From positions 20,357,948 to 20,421,947 of the forward strand of contig NC_053403.1 of assembly GCF_016859285.1 (NCBI RefSeq): a stretch of 64,000 nucleotides of DNA, read 5' to 3'. Shown piece after piece: positions 25,751 through 46,900 of the stretch. How positions within the stretch are numbered: the stretch's first letter is position 1; every line of letters begins with the position of its first letter. Below the pieces are notes generated by a model. It made no database searches, was not told the origin of the DNA, and saw nothing but the letters and a program-made list of their open reading frames with translations. Position numbers and translations under genes: made by a program. This stretch comes from Xiphias gladius (Eukaryota > Chordata > Actinopteri > Istiophoriformes > Xiphiidae).

Positions 25751-26619
25751 ATATTTTTTTTCACTTAAAATTTCTGGTCTTCCTCTTCCCTGCTATCTGT
25801 CTGCCCCCATTAACATTCATGATAACATTCACATGCAGTTACATACAGCTGCCTGCCCCCTCTTTCACCTCTTTATTTACATAAGGAAATTGTAAAGCAG
25901 AGCAAATAATTTGCCTAATGACTCATAACCATCGTTACACTAAGGGTATACTGTAACTGACAATGACAAGCAAACCTACTTGCAATGCTTTATTTACAAT
26001 AGAAAGGAGCTACATGGCCACATACAGAGAAACATGAATTCACATTAAGCTAGAATGGGCTCTTCATGTGTTTACATCAGGCTTAGACCGGACCAAATGT
26101 TGGTAATCAGGGCCAATACCTGATGCACTGTTTGCTGTCTGAGTGGGGGGTCCTGTCATTCACTAATATGCAACTGATGGAGGTAATCATGCTGCCCTGC
26201 CAGAGTCAAGCAGTTGTCTGTCTGGGAGGGAAGTTGATTCCCATCATATGCCTCCAGCAGAACCAAGATGCTTGAGAATAGAAGAAACATAGTTGGGGTA
26301 GGTTACTGCTTAAGGACATTCTTGGAGTACAGTTGAATCAGTTATTTAGAGCAGGAGATCTTACAAAACTGAATGACTGCAAGAAGACAAGTGAGGAGGC
26401 CAACGAGAGACTTACGACGATGCTGAAAGAGTTCTAAGCTTCAAAAGCTGACATTGGAGAGACTGTGCAGACACAACAACAGTTGGCCAGGTGGTTCACT
26501 AATTGCAGCTTTATGAGAGAGCAGCATAGAGGAAACCACACTTTAACCATATCAAGATTCTACAGCTTTACTAGTAGCTCTATAATAATAATATAATGTT
26601 TATAGTTTGGATTGACAAT

Positions 26620-26716
26620 GAAGGTGGCAATCAACTCAATAGTTGTTGAGATATTTCAGTCTGGACGAACTGACACTACCCTCCCTATAACCACGGTACC
26701 TGGCATGGCTAAAAAA
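26620..26716 (+). repeat. Fragment of dispersed repeat shared with 50.3-50.8 kb
   Basis: Shares GTTGAGATATTTCAG (26645-26659) exactly with 50682-50696, with the same order of flanking words (CTGGAC, a degenerate GACAGAC-type block, then GCTAAAAA). This looks like the 3' end of a widespread fish repeat. It is joined directly to the Tc1-like fragment. Confidence 0.65.
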
Positions 26717-27161
26717 CACACCATCCCCACTGTGAAGCATGGTGGTGGCAGCTAGCCAAATACACGAAAATTCTGGAGGAAAACTTGATGCAATCTGCAA
26801 GAAACCTGTAATTTAAGAAATTGTTTACCAGCAGGACAATGAACCCAACCATAAAGCCAAAGCTACACAGTAAACTCACAATCCCCATGCAAACTTACAG
26901 AGCCTCAAAAGTTTTGCAAAGAAGAATTGGAAGAAATTGCAGTGTCCAAATGTGGATATTAACTGGGAGGGGGTAAATACTTATGTAAACAAGTATTTTG
27001 AATTGCATATTCATAAATAATTTAGATTGGTATATATCTGTTTCCACTTTTACACTACAGGGTCTTTTTCTCTTGATCGGTGAAAAAGCTACATTAAATC
27101 TACTTTGATTCAACGTTGCAAGATAATAAAACATGAAAACTTAAATTTTGTAGGCACTGTA
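26717..27161 (+). mobile_element. Tc1-like transposon fragment, 5'-truncated
   Basis: Plus-strand words ACCATCCCCACTGTGAAGC and ATGGTGGTGGCAGC, then CAGCAGGACAATGAACC, correspond to the transposase segments around VKHGGG and QQDN(D)P, followed by a non-coding 3' end closing with TAGGCACTG next to TA. Internal deletions and stops are present. It belongs to a different subfamily from the element at 3.5-4.8 kb because the ends differ. Confidence 0.75.
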
Positions 27162-28554
27162 ACAAATCACAAAGTCACTGTATAAGAGCGTCTTTAATTT
27201 TAATAGGGTTGAGACAAATTAAAAAAGAAAATACAATCCCAAATTTTGAAACACAAATATCAAAAACCGTAAGATATAAAATACAACAAATCTTAAAAAG
27301 TGTCTAAGCTTTTGCACTGTTGGTTTAATAGTAAAGGACCTGATATTCAACCTGCAACATAAAGCGATAAAAATATAGTGTCTGCTGTATTATAGATTAT
27401 ACTATAAACTCAAACCTTGCATTCTTCTAGATTTATGTATCCAGTACAATAAAACAGGAGGGTACAAACTCTCCAGACATTTAAATAGAATGGACAATTC
27501 ATTACACAGCAGTACTCTGGCAAACTAACACTTTCTTAAACACAATAGTTATTACTCAGTTAATTAATGAAGATTTGTGCATGGTTGAAATAGTGGTGAA
27601 GTATTTACATATTTATTAAATATCAACAAGGGCAGTTAAAAATTATCAATGGACATACACCACCAAATTTTGTCTGATCTACTGTAATTGTTTGTTTTCC
27701 TGCTCTGATGTTGTTCAAATTTTGAGACACAAATTGGGTGTCCTATGCCAGGATAATGTGGTACGACACATTATGAGCTGTTTTAATGAGCTGCCATTAT
27801 TGCTGGGACCCAGAGTCACTCTGGAGATAGTTTGAAACAATGTAATAATGCCTTTAAATGGGAAAAAGTTACTCGTTGCTTCTTTTTCATCCATCTGGAA
27901 AGATTTTCATGAACTGTTGGTTGTGTGGATGTGTTGTGACACTGTGTAGCCCTTTAGGTCTGCTGGTGAAAATGAGCAACCCCACCTCTTACCAACCACT
28001 TTGTGCTGAACTAGCATCATCAGAAATGTGTTCAAAATTGAAATAGTTCTCTTAATATAAATCATTAAAAATACACATGCAAAAAAGTAAAATGCTGTTG
28101 TGGCTCTGGTTTTTAAATTGGACTGGTCAATGGTATATGTTTTTCAGAAATCTACTGCATTAATAGGAACCACTAATAATCTAGGAATCACACTTTCTCC
28201 TGAGAATCAAGTGTAATCAGTGCCCTAACTTTAAATATAAATTAAAAAGATAATTAAAAACAAATTAATTAAAAGGCATAATGTATCACTAAAAATGGCT
28301 TACTTATATCCTTAAAATGGCTTGGCCAAGATACTCTCAAAACAATGTGCATTAGAATAGTTAAAAGAATAGAAATTACAGATCGAAGACAGGACACTTG
28401 GACGGAATACTTTACTAATGAGATGTCAACTGGGGCTGATGTCATTGTTTGAAATAGCAAACTAGGCCATCGCCCATTCAAAGGTCATTTACACACCTTT
28501 GAACTGAATCAAAAGTCATAAGCCAGGAAGAATGTAAGAAAAGCCATTGAGTTG

Positions 28555-28560
28555 TTTATT
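28555..28560 (-). terminator. Candidate hnrnpu polyadenylation signal
   Basis: AATAAA on the minus strand, about 760 bases beyond the hnrnpu stop codon. The 3' UTR between them contains long T tracts on the sense strand (about 28985-29046 and 29218-29238). Other cleavage sites are possible. Confidence 0.4.
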
Positions 28561-29321
28561 GTAGGTCTATGAAGTTTAGGTTACAGGTTCGATAGTAAGA
28601 ACAAAAGACAAAAACTTGCTGTAATTTATCTGCTGCTTCAGTTTAACTGACAGTGGACTCAATTGACATGTACAGTCTAACAATATAATCAGCTACCATG
28701 CTTCTTGCTGAGAAGCAAGGTTCCTTTCAATCATTACCGTTTCTTAAACTTCTCATACAAACTATTCCAAAAAAATTTTTTACAATTTGTAATTTTAAAA
28801 AAAAGCAAAAACAAAGATCACAGCACAGATAAAATGCACAACCCTGAAAAAAATGTTAACATCTGCCAGGGTGGCAAAAAAGTTTCTGGTTCTTGATATT
28901 ACAAAACAGATTTTTTTTAAAACCACATCATTTAAAAGTGGTGAAAAGATCATGAAATATACACAAAAAAAACCAAAACAAAAAGTACAAACAAACAATT
29001 AAAAAAAAAATAAAATAAATAAATTTAAAAAAAAAAAAAAAAAAAAAGATGACTGAACCCACATTGTACGTGTATATATTTAAAGCTTCAATTACACTCT
29101 GGTTGCCTGGTCTCCTCTTTGATTTGGAATGTTGTCGCTCCCTATCGCTTTAGTCTTGGTATTCAGTTGGTGGGTTTTAGATTAATAAAAGTGGGTTCTA
29201 CAAGGAGAGAAGGAGAAGAAAAAAAAAAAAAAAAAAAACCATCAAAACAGTGGGGTGGAGGGTTATTCCGTGGCAAGCGGCGAGTCTCCCTGTCGGCCAC
29301 CAGTCCGTTAGAACAAGTGTC

Positions 29322-38536
<9,215 letters not shown>

Positions 38537-40573
38537 TGTTAATGTTTGATGGTAAAAAAAAATATTAAATAAGGTACTGGACGTTATTTGATAACGGATG
38601 TGGCTCAATACTGCGCCAAATGGCACCCGCTGTCCGACCAATCTTTCACGGGCAAAAGAGCTGTGAGGATATGTTGTGTGGGGGAGGAGGATGACGTCAT
38701 CTACCGTAATTACCCAGACAGCAGCGCAGCTTGGTTATGCAGCGTGCCGACCATCTGTCGCTGCTATAATTTCAAAAAGTGGGACAATATATGGAGGAAA
38801 ACACAGTCCGTACTAAGAACACCCGATATTTGATTTAGCCCACATTTAAAGCAAAATTCATACATGTTTTCGGAAGAGTTTATGTGGCATGATGTATTTA
38901 TAAGGGACGTGTTATAATAGGAGTTTAAAATAGGGAGGCGCCTCGGTGCTAGCAATTAGGAGGATAATAAGATATAGAATACCGTAAAGTACAATATTGT
39001 TAACCCTAGTGTGGGAATAATGGTCAATGTACGAAGAAGGATATAATATACATTTTGTAAAAGTAATATCTTCCAAGGGAACACTGGATTATAAATTATT
39101 TTAAAACCTTGTTTCATGGATTGAAGTTCATATACATTCACCCAACCTTCCCAACAGCAAGCTATTTTAACGTAAAATCTACTGGTGTGATTTAGGGCAG
39201 CCGAGCTATCTTCCTATACTAAGCCGAAAAAGTAAAGAAGATTCACTTTAAAATAGAACATTGCATAGGGTAACTTGCTAACTTTTACCCACGTAACAAA
39301 TTTATAGAGGAATATAAATATATTTCTCCTTTTTGCAGATTTTGTAGATTTGAAATTGAAACCAGTATTAAAACTTTGATTTTATCTGGTTTTAAAATAT
39401 GGCCACGTTTCTTTGATCTTGTTTTGTTGATTTGGCAAATAAATGCTGTTTTTTTTCTGAATAGACATTGTTTTATTTTTATCCCGTCAAACTGAGAATG
39501 GTTGATGACTATAGAAAGCTTCTTTGTCTGCTAGGGAAATGCCATATTTGTAACTCAAGAATATCAAATGCCATCAAATTTAAGATGGTTTTCAGTTGAT
39601 GTGGACATTTTTAAAGCATCCCTAAATATTCTCTGTAACCAAAAGGCACTACAAGCTCTCTGTCTTTTTGGAAAAAAAACTTGAAGCACATGCGATGTTT
39701 TATCAAATTTTAAATAATTCAATTAAAAGGGGCACTCGACTTTACTCAAGAGAGCTTGCACCTCCTACTACTCAGCTCATGAAAATAGTTGTGTAAAATA
39801 ACACTGTTGGTGTCATCAGATGTGGAAATGTAGGCCACTGAGTTTTTAGACTATAAAACTAAACAGAGTATCTTGGCCTCTGCTGCATCAATTTTAATCA
39901 TTCTGTTTTTAATCAAACTCTGGTGAGTAAAAATATTTTTGAAAAATTACTCTCCTTGATAAAATTGTCTTGCCTTATACTAGCTACACTACACACCATT
40001 TTCTCTTTTTACCAGGCAACTATCATTGCCAATGTGACCTCTAGTGCAACAATACCAATGTCTTCAGAAGTCACATTATAGGAAATATATTTACATCATG
40101 ATGTAATATTTTAGGAACATTACATTAATTGCATGTTTATCTGATTATTCTGTTGCAAGAATATGCACAGAATTATTACATATTATGAACTGTTATGTAG
40201 AGGAGAGAATTTTTTGGAATTATGTTTTCAAGGGAAAGAAATATCCCGTGAAATTACAATAAAAAATGTACAACCGCCTACTCACTTTGACTGTTTGTCT
40301 GAAAACTTGCTCCTTACCGCCTCCCTGAGGAGGTTATAAAAATAGGCAAGTAAATTCATGAAGTGTTCTCTAGTGAGCCCACTCCTTCTCCGATGTGCCA
40401 CTGTCATCCCTCCACATCTGAGACAGTGTCTCCATCCTCCAGTTTGTCATATTTTTCATTTAAGGATACTATGATTGATTTTTTTTGCTTTACATCCAAG
40501 GAGCGTTGGCAAAATTAATTAAAAGTGCACCCTGCCTTTGTTCGGATATGTTTTTAAATATTAACAAGTTGTC
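38537..40573. other. Intergenic region between hnrnpu and kif26b (head to head)
   Basis: The first few hundred bases must include the hnrnpu promoter and 5' UTR (GC-richer to about 38760). A TGACGTCA (CRE-type) word lies at 38692-38699. The remainder is AT-rich and shows no exon. The kif26b promoter may lie near its right end or within it. Confidence 0.55.
38692..38699. promoter_or_regulatory. CRE-type TGACGTCA site upstream of hnrnpu
   Basis: A full palindromic TGACGTCA lies about 155 bases upstream of the hnrnpu start codon, within the GC-richer promoter stretch. This is the consensus for CREB/ATF factors and is typical of constitutive CpG promoters. Binding is inferred. Confidence 0.55.
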
Positions 40574-40958
40574 ATGTCATATGTGACTGGAAGAGGAGAA
40601 AGATTTCCTGCCTTGGTCAGAGGAGTACATTGGGTAGGTCAGATTTATTCCTTATGAGCATAGTTTGTTAACACATGTAAAAGACTCCATGGTCTATGAA
40701 GACTTTCATATACGGATAATAATGTTGCACTGCTAGAAAAAAACATTTGGGTGTGGTTACAGTTGTCTATGTCGTATGACATCTAATTTCCCACAGCCAA
40801 AGCCCACATACATCCTTCTTATAATGATTTATTTTTCAGGGCTTAGAAGTGCAGCATTATTGTGGGCCCTTCGGCGTTTCTTCAAGTATTAAAGGGAAAG
40901 ACCGCCAACCCAAGGAGCGCCCTATCCCCAAGGGTCCAGGGGCGACCCACATCGGAAT

Positions 40959-43900
40959 ATGTGCCAGAGAGCAGACGTTGTCCCCTCCTACAGGACCCTC
41001 CCTGGATCCGTCGGGGACCGCATCAGGAGTGCTATGTCTTCTGGTAGTGGGACTACATGTAGAGGCTCTATGTCGGCGAATCCTGGCTTTGGGAGGGCTG
41101 ATAGGAAAGTTGCGTGTTGTGAGAAGTGCGCAGCGACCCTTGTTGCTCTGAAGAAACAAGCTCTGAGCCTGGCTGTTCACCATCACTACTCCTGCAAGGT
41201 CAGTAACCATGATGCTCTGATGGAGCTGGTCAGGGATGTATTGGACCATAAATGCACTTAAGATCAGTCTGCTCTCTTTTAGGATGACACCAAGTGTTAT
41301 GAGGAAATGTTTTTTTATTGTCAGAATGGTGTTTGGGCTCAAGAGTTAGCATTGACAAAAATAATTGAAGTAAACAAATCTCAGGACTTCTCAGCAGGTG
41401 GTGGTAAAGGGTAATAGTTGACAAAATAATAAATATACATAAGGATACCACTGCATATTCTTGAACTATATTTTTGATTGTAATAATTATTTTATTTAAT
41501 GATTTTTATTTAAGTATTTAAAAATAAACAGATTCATAAGCCTGCATAAGCTGTTTTCCCAACAAATGTGAACAGATATAGGCATACTAGACATGCTGCA
41601 AGATTATAAAATATTGTATATATAAAATATCAATTGGTTGATCATCAGAAAGTAACTCCACGGCAGTTTTTATCAGATAAGTATTTAAGACATTTTTTAG
41701 AGCAAAAATGTGAATATTTGCTGGTCTCCTAGTCTGCTATTATAGTAAGCTGAAAATCCTGAACATGAATATGCCAATTTAGGCTTTGAAAAATTGTAAT
41801 GTTTTGTAATTGTTTTTATTATTTTCTGACATTTTAGGGAGTGAAAAATTCATTAATTAATCAAGAAAAAACTTATCAATAATGAAATTAGTCATTAGTT
41901 GCAGCCCTTATATAACCACACATGTAGACTTCGCAAGACTGAAACTATAGATTTTCTGACAATATAGGTTTAAGACAGTAAAAAAGCATATAAATGTTCA
42001 TGTGGTAACATCATTCTTTACAGTGCTGCCTGTGAGAGTTATGCATGCCCATATATTTCTGCATCCATTGGTACATTTATCAACAACATCCATCAAATGC
42101 ACTCCAATCGATAAGTAATCCAGTGCCATTCCTGCGTGAGTGGTTTCAAACAGGCATGAATATTTCATCTTAACATCCCTGTGTCATCTCCACAGTCCTC
42201 TCCATAGAGGGAAGACTATTTATTTTTGTCCTCGTGAGTTGGATGGGGCACAGTTAGTATCATGTTTTTAGAGAGAGACCACAGTCCGAGTTGCAGAGAG
42301 AAGGTACCTTGTGGCCACAGACATGGTCAGGAGAAATCTGATAAGCCATTTAGCTCTTTGCAGGTTTATTGATCCAAGCATGATTTCTCAAAAGCATCAT
42401 GGCTTTGTAATGTCATATTTAGAGGAGCCTGTAGTCTGGCCAAGATGGAAAGTCCAGTCGTCCATCTTAATACTACAGCACATTTCTTTCTGTATCTGTT
42501 GTTATTCCTCCTCATGAAATGCAAGGTACCCAAACCTAAAACTGAAAGTTGAAAGCAGTAGAATTTGTCTGTTTTGCCTATTTGATGTAGAATAAGGAGA
42601 ATATCAGGACATACTTGTAGCTTAACTACTCCATAATATTATTTTATGGAAGAAGTAAATGTATCCCTGATGTTACAGTACTTTACAGTTTGATTGACTT
42701 TGTGTTCATTGTTACATAATTCTGAGAGTACCTATAATACTCCTCTTGGGGAATATGGGTCATTGGTAATGTGCTGGCAGGATGGATGGGGTGGAAGGGA
42801 AGGGGTAAAGAGTGAGTGTTAATAGGTGTCAAGGGCAGACCAAAAAGGATGCCACACAAAAGTGTCCAGGATGATGGTTTAATGTTTGACATTGATTTAG
42901 TTTTAACAACAGATTCATCATTACTGAAGTTTCTTTTGCTTCAAAGGTGCAATGGGTTCCTTTTTTGTTTACTGCACTAATAAAGATGAAAAAGATAGTA
43001 TTAATCAATACTACTGACTCTACTACTTCACTAAGTTCTAAGATTGCCTGCAGTGGCTTCCCACGACTCAATTTTCATATGCTCAATGATGATTCATGCA
43101 ATTCTTAAGCCAGATATCAAACAAAGCAAATTAGCTTTGTTATTATGTCTTCACTAGAAGCTTATACTGGATAAATGATCTTATTAGGTTTTTATGAAGT
43201 GTAAAGTATAAATTGTGCAGGAATATAAAAACAAGTATTTTCAACATCTAAGTCAGATTCCAGTTTTTAAATGTAAACTTATGTCTACGGCGTTTTTTCT
43301 AATTCTGTAGGACTCAAGTGACCTGTCAGCATTTCTTAATGACAACCTTCGTGTCCATAGTCGGTCCACCATTGAATCCAAGGACAGAGAGAGGGAGCAG
43401 GGCCAGTGTGCAGTCTGTGATACAAACCTGAACCAGCTCAAACAAGAAGCCATCCACCTGGCTCTGACCAGGGGTCAGTCATTAGCTAAGCCTCCCTTTG
43501 AACACAGCCTCAGCACTGGCTCACTGCTGAGACAAAGTGAGCCAAAGCATGGGGATAGGGCTTCAACAGAAGCATCCATAACTATGCAACAACCACCCTG
43601 TCGAATCCATAGTCCTCACAGCCAACAGAGCCCCAGAAAGCCTCAGAGGACCCATCAAACCCTCAGACAGAGGGGGCCCAAACTCTACAACTCTGACATG
43701 AACCGCTGGGTAGAGGAACAGCAGCAGCTGGTCGCTTCCAAAACCCTATCCAACGCTGATGGAGTCACCATCTACCCTCACCATCAGGTACCCCTAAAAG
43801 CTTTCTCTTACCACTAAATCACACATAACAAATCCCCTAGTGAGCATCCACCTTTTAATGAGCTATATGAGTAAAGTACGTCTTTACGGGTGCATGTGTC

Positions 43901-46900
43901 AGCAAGGCAGTGATTCACAGTGCCTAATCAGAGCCTATTCAGATCCCATGGCTGGGATCAAAAGCACTTTTGGTAATGGAATGGAATTGGGTCATGATTT
44001 GCGCCTGTCATAAAAGCCAACAAGTCAAAATGCACTTATAATCACTAGGGGGATGGTCATATTTAAAAGGGTGGCTGTGAAATATATATTACTGTGATGG
44101 AAGCCACTGCAGGTTGAGCCTGCTCCTTCCAGTACCCAATGAAAAAGCTGATAAAGTGAGAACTGTTTTATATAATGTTGGTTGAGTTTTATTGTTTTTT
44201 TTTTTTACTCCTGATCCTTATGGGAAAAAAAAGAAAATCTAAATATCCTACCTTTGATGTACTATTTGTAGTTATCCTGTGACCTGGTTTACAGAAAATC
44301 TTCATAGACCTCACAATAAACCATTTTCTGAACCACTCCCCTGAAAAGAATTACAGTATTTCAATCATAGTTTAGCAACTGTAACTAGGTATTGCAGCTT
44401 TGTCAAGCTCAATGATTTTTCCATGTAATGAAGTGTTTTGCATGGGGCTGTAGTAAGAGTGATACTCCATATGTAGATAGTTTGAATAGTAGTGTTTTTT
44501 TGTTTTTTTTTGCCTTTCAAAAATACGAGAGCTACAGTGTTTTTATGTGCTCTAACGTAAGTTCCAAATATCAGCATGTCTGGGTAACTAGCAAGTTACC
44601 TACAGTAGTAACCTAACCCAACATTACTTTCAAGGCCAAGGAGATTTGTGAAGTTATATGTTACATTAAAAACAGCCCTGTTCACGTTAGCACATCCACC
44701 GCATGGAAGCTGGTTCTGGCTAGGCTAATGTTAGCAGCTCTGTCCTATATTGTATCTGATTAAGTTTATACTCCAGCCACCACAGCAAAGATAGTTATCC
44801 ATGATAGTGTTTTACGTTAGCCAAACACATCAGTCAAGGTTAGTCCACATCTTAAATGCTTTATTCTTGTAACATAAAAAGAACAAAAAATGTCCTCCAA
44901 AGTCCTCTAAACGACCATAAAGATCGCTTGTCCCTTCCCTTGGATATAAACTGTAGGAGCATACCAGCACCAGGCGTATTCGAACTTCATCGTCAGGGTA
45001 AGAATAATAAAAACATGCAGTTACGGTTGTGAAACGGTCACGTTTGGTTAGATTTATGCACAAAAATACTTGGTTAGGTTTAGGAAAAGACCGTGGTTCA
45101 GGTTAAAGTGAGTACTTCCTTGACGTTAGAGGACCTTTGTCAACATGGTTACAATAATAAACATACGGTTAAGGATGTGGCGCGTTCACGGATCAAAGAT
45201 ATAACATTGATTTTCACATGGGAAACGAACAGCTGTCTCCTGTGTGAAAATTCTGTGTGTTGTCACCACATGGCTGAGTCAAGATGTGAGTGGCGCATGC
45301 GCCATTTTATGACATTTTACCACAGCCAATTTGCGCCATTTTACCACAGCCAATTTGCATCTGAAGACAGAGATCAAAGATTCTCCGATAAGAGAAGAAG
45401 ATGAACAAATTAATTTGCATTACAAGATAATCTTGAGAATGATATTATATTTTACGTGTCAGACTGTAACGGTGACATTGGAGGAGACTTTGTCCGATAT
45501 TACATTTAAAGTCGTCATTGTCTTGAAAAATTAAATGAAAAATCCAAAATCTCCAGACCGTGAGAAGGTGGTCCATGCTTTTATATAATCCAGTACAGTT
45601 AAACAAATCTTCTTTAAATTTGGCAAGATAGCTTTACTGGCTAAATTCCAGCATCTGCTTATTCACCTGAAACCTACTATACTTTGCTCTATAATCTACA
45701 ATATGAAATCATTTGCTGACTTGCGAAATATGGTCGAAACTGGAAGTAAACCATTTACGCTCAGGCATGCGTGACTCACATCTACGGTTGACTCAGACAT
45801 CAAATAACTTACTCCTTTGGTCCCGTCATAATTATTTCGGCTGCTAGAGATAGCCTAACAATGAAATGTGACAATGAGCCATAATAAGCTGTTTTGCACA
45901 GAAAAATACTGAATTTAAAGGATAAATGTAACCTCTTTCTTGTCCAAATGTGTAATGCACATGAGGATGCTTACTTTTTGCCTTGGTTGTGTAGCTTTAA
46001 CCTCAGTGTTCTAGCATTATATCATGTATGTAGCCATTATATGCCAGGATTTTCCAGTATGAGAGCAGATCAATACAGGTTTATGCAGCTGAAAAGGGAG
46101 AGGAGCAACGAGAGAGCAGACGGAAAGGAGGGTATAGGAAAAATAGCAGAAGAAGAGAATTGTTTAAGATGGCAGGTAGGAGAAAGGGTAAAAAAGATGA
46201 TGAGTGGAGGGTGGGAGAGGAGAGAAGAAAACAAGAGATAATAAAAGACCATATAAGAGTAAATACGTAGAGATATCAGAACACGGAGAAAGACAAAGTG
46301 AACATAAAAAATGTTATCAAAGAAGATATGAGTCAGCAAGAAGAGAAGAGGGATGGGGAAGTATTAATACAGTATCCAAATTACCTTTGGCTATAGTGTA
46401 TTAGCTTAGCCCTTTCTTTACAATTCTCCTTCCAGTCTCCTTCAGAACTACTACTGTAGTTCCCCTGCTATGGCACTAATTGGCATTGTTGGACGTTATT
46501 AATACAAAAAAAAAAAACTGAGCTGACATTGTTATCATGCCCTAAAAAGGCTGAGACATTCATGAGATGTGGAGTTTAAGAGCAGTGTAGAAGAGCATTG
46601 TAATAAAAAGTTGTTGTCTCTGAGGTGAGGTTCCGTGACTTCATATTGAGCAGCAGCACGGTGGAGCTACAACTACCTAAAGCTGCTTGACTGAGGGTGT
46701 GTGTCTGTGTGTGTCAGAAGCCGTGACAGTATGGTTACTGCACCTCTTCAACCCTGAGTCATGTTTTAAATTCAGACAGCAGTCACTACTGCCATCAGAA
46801 ACCACTCTTCACCCTCCACATACAGCTAGATAGAACTGTGATATGGCTTAATAGTTTGTGTTTAACCTAATGTGCTCTCAGCCTAGATGCCCTACTTAGA

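Larger units (their letters stand above)
25760..28550. other. Intergenic region between lefty and hnrnpu (tail to tail)
   Basis: Contains a teleost repeat fragment (26620-26716) joined to a Tc1-like fragment (to 27161). The rest is AT-rich with no exon recognised. The two flanking genes converge here, so only 3' UTR and termination signals are expected. Confidence 0.6.
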
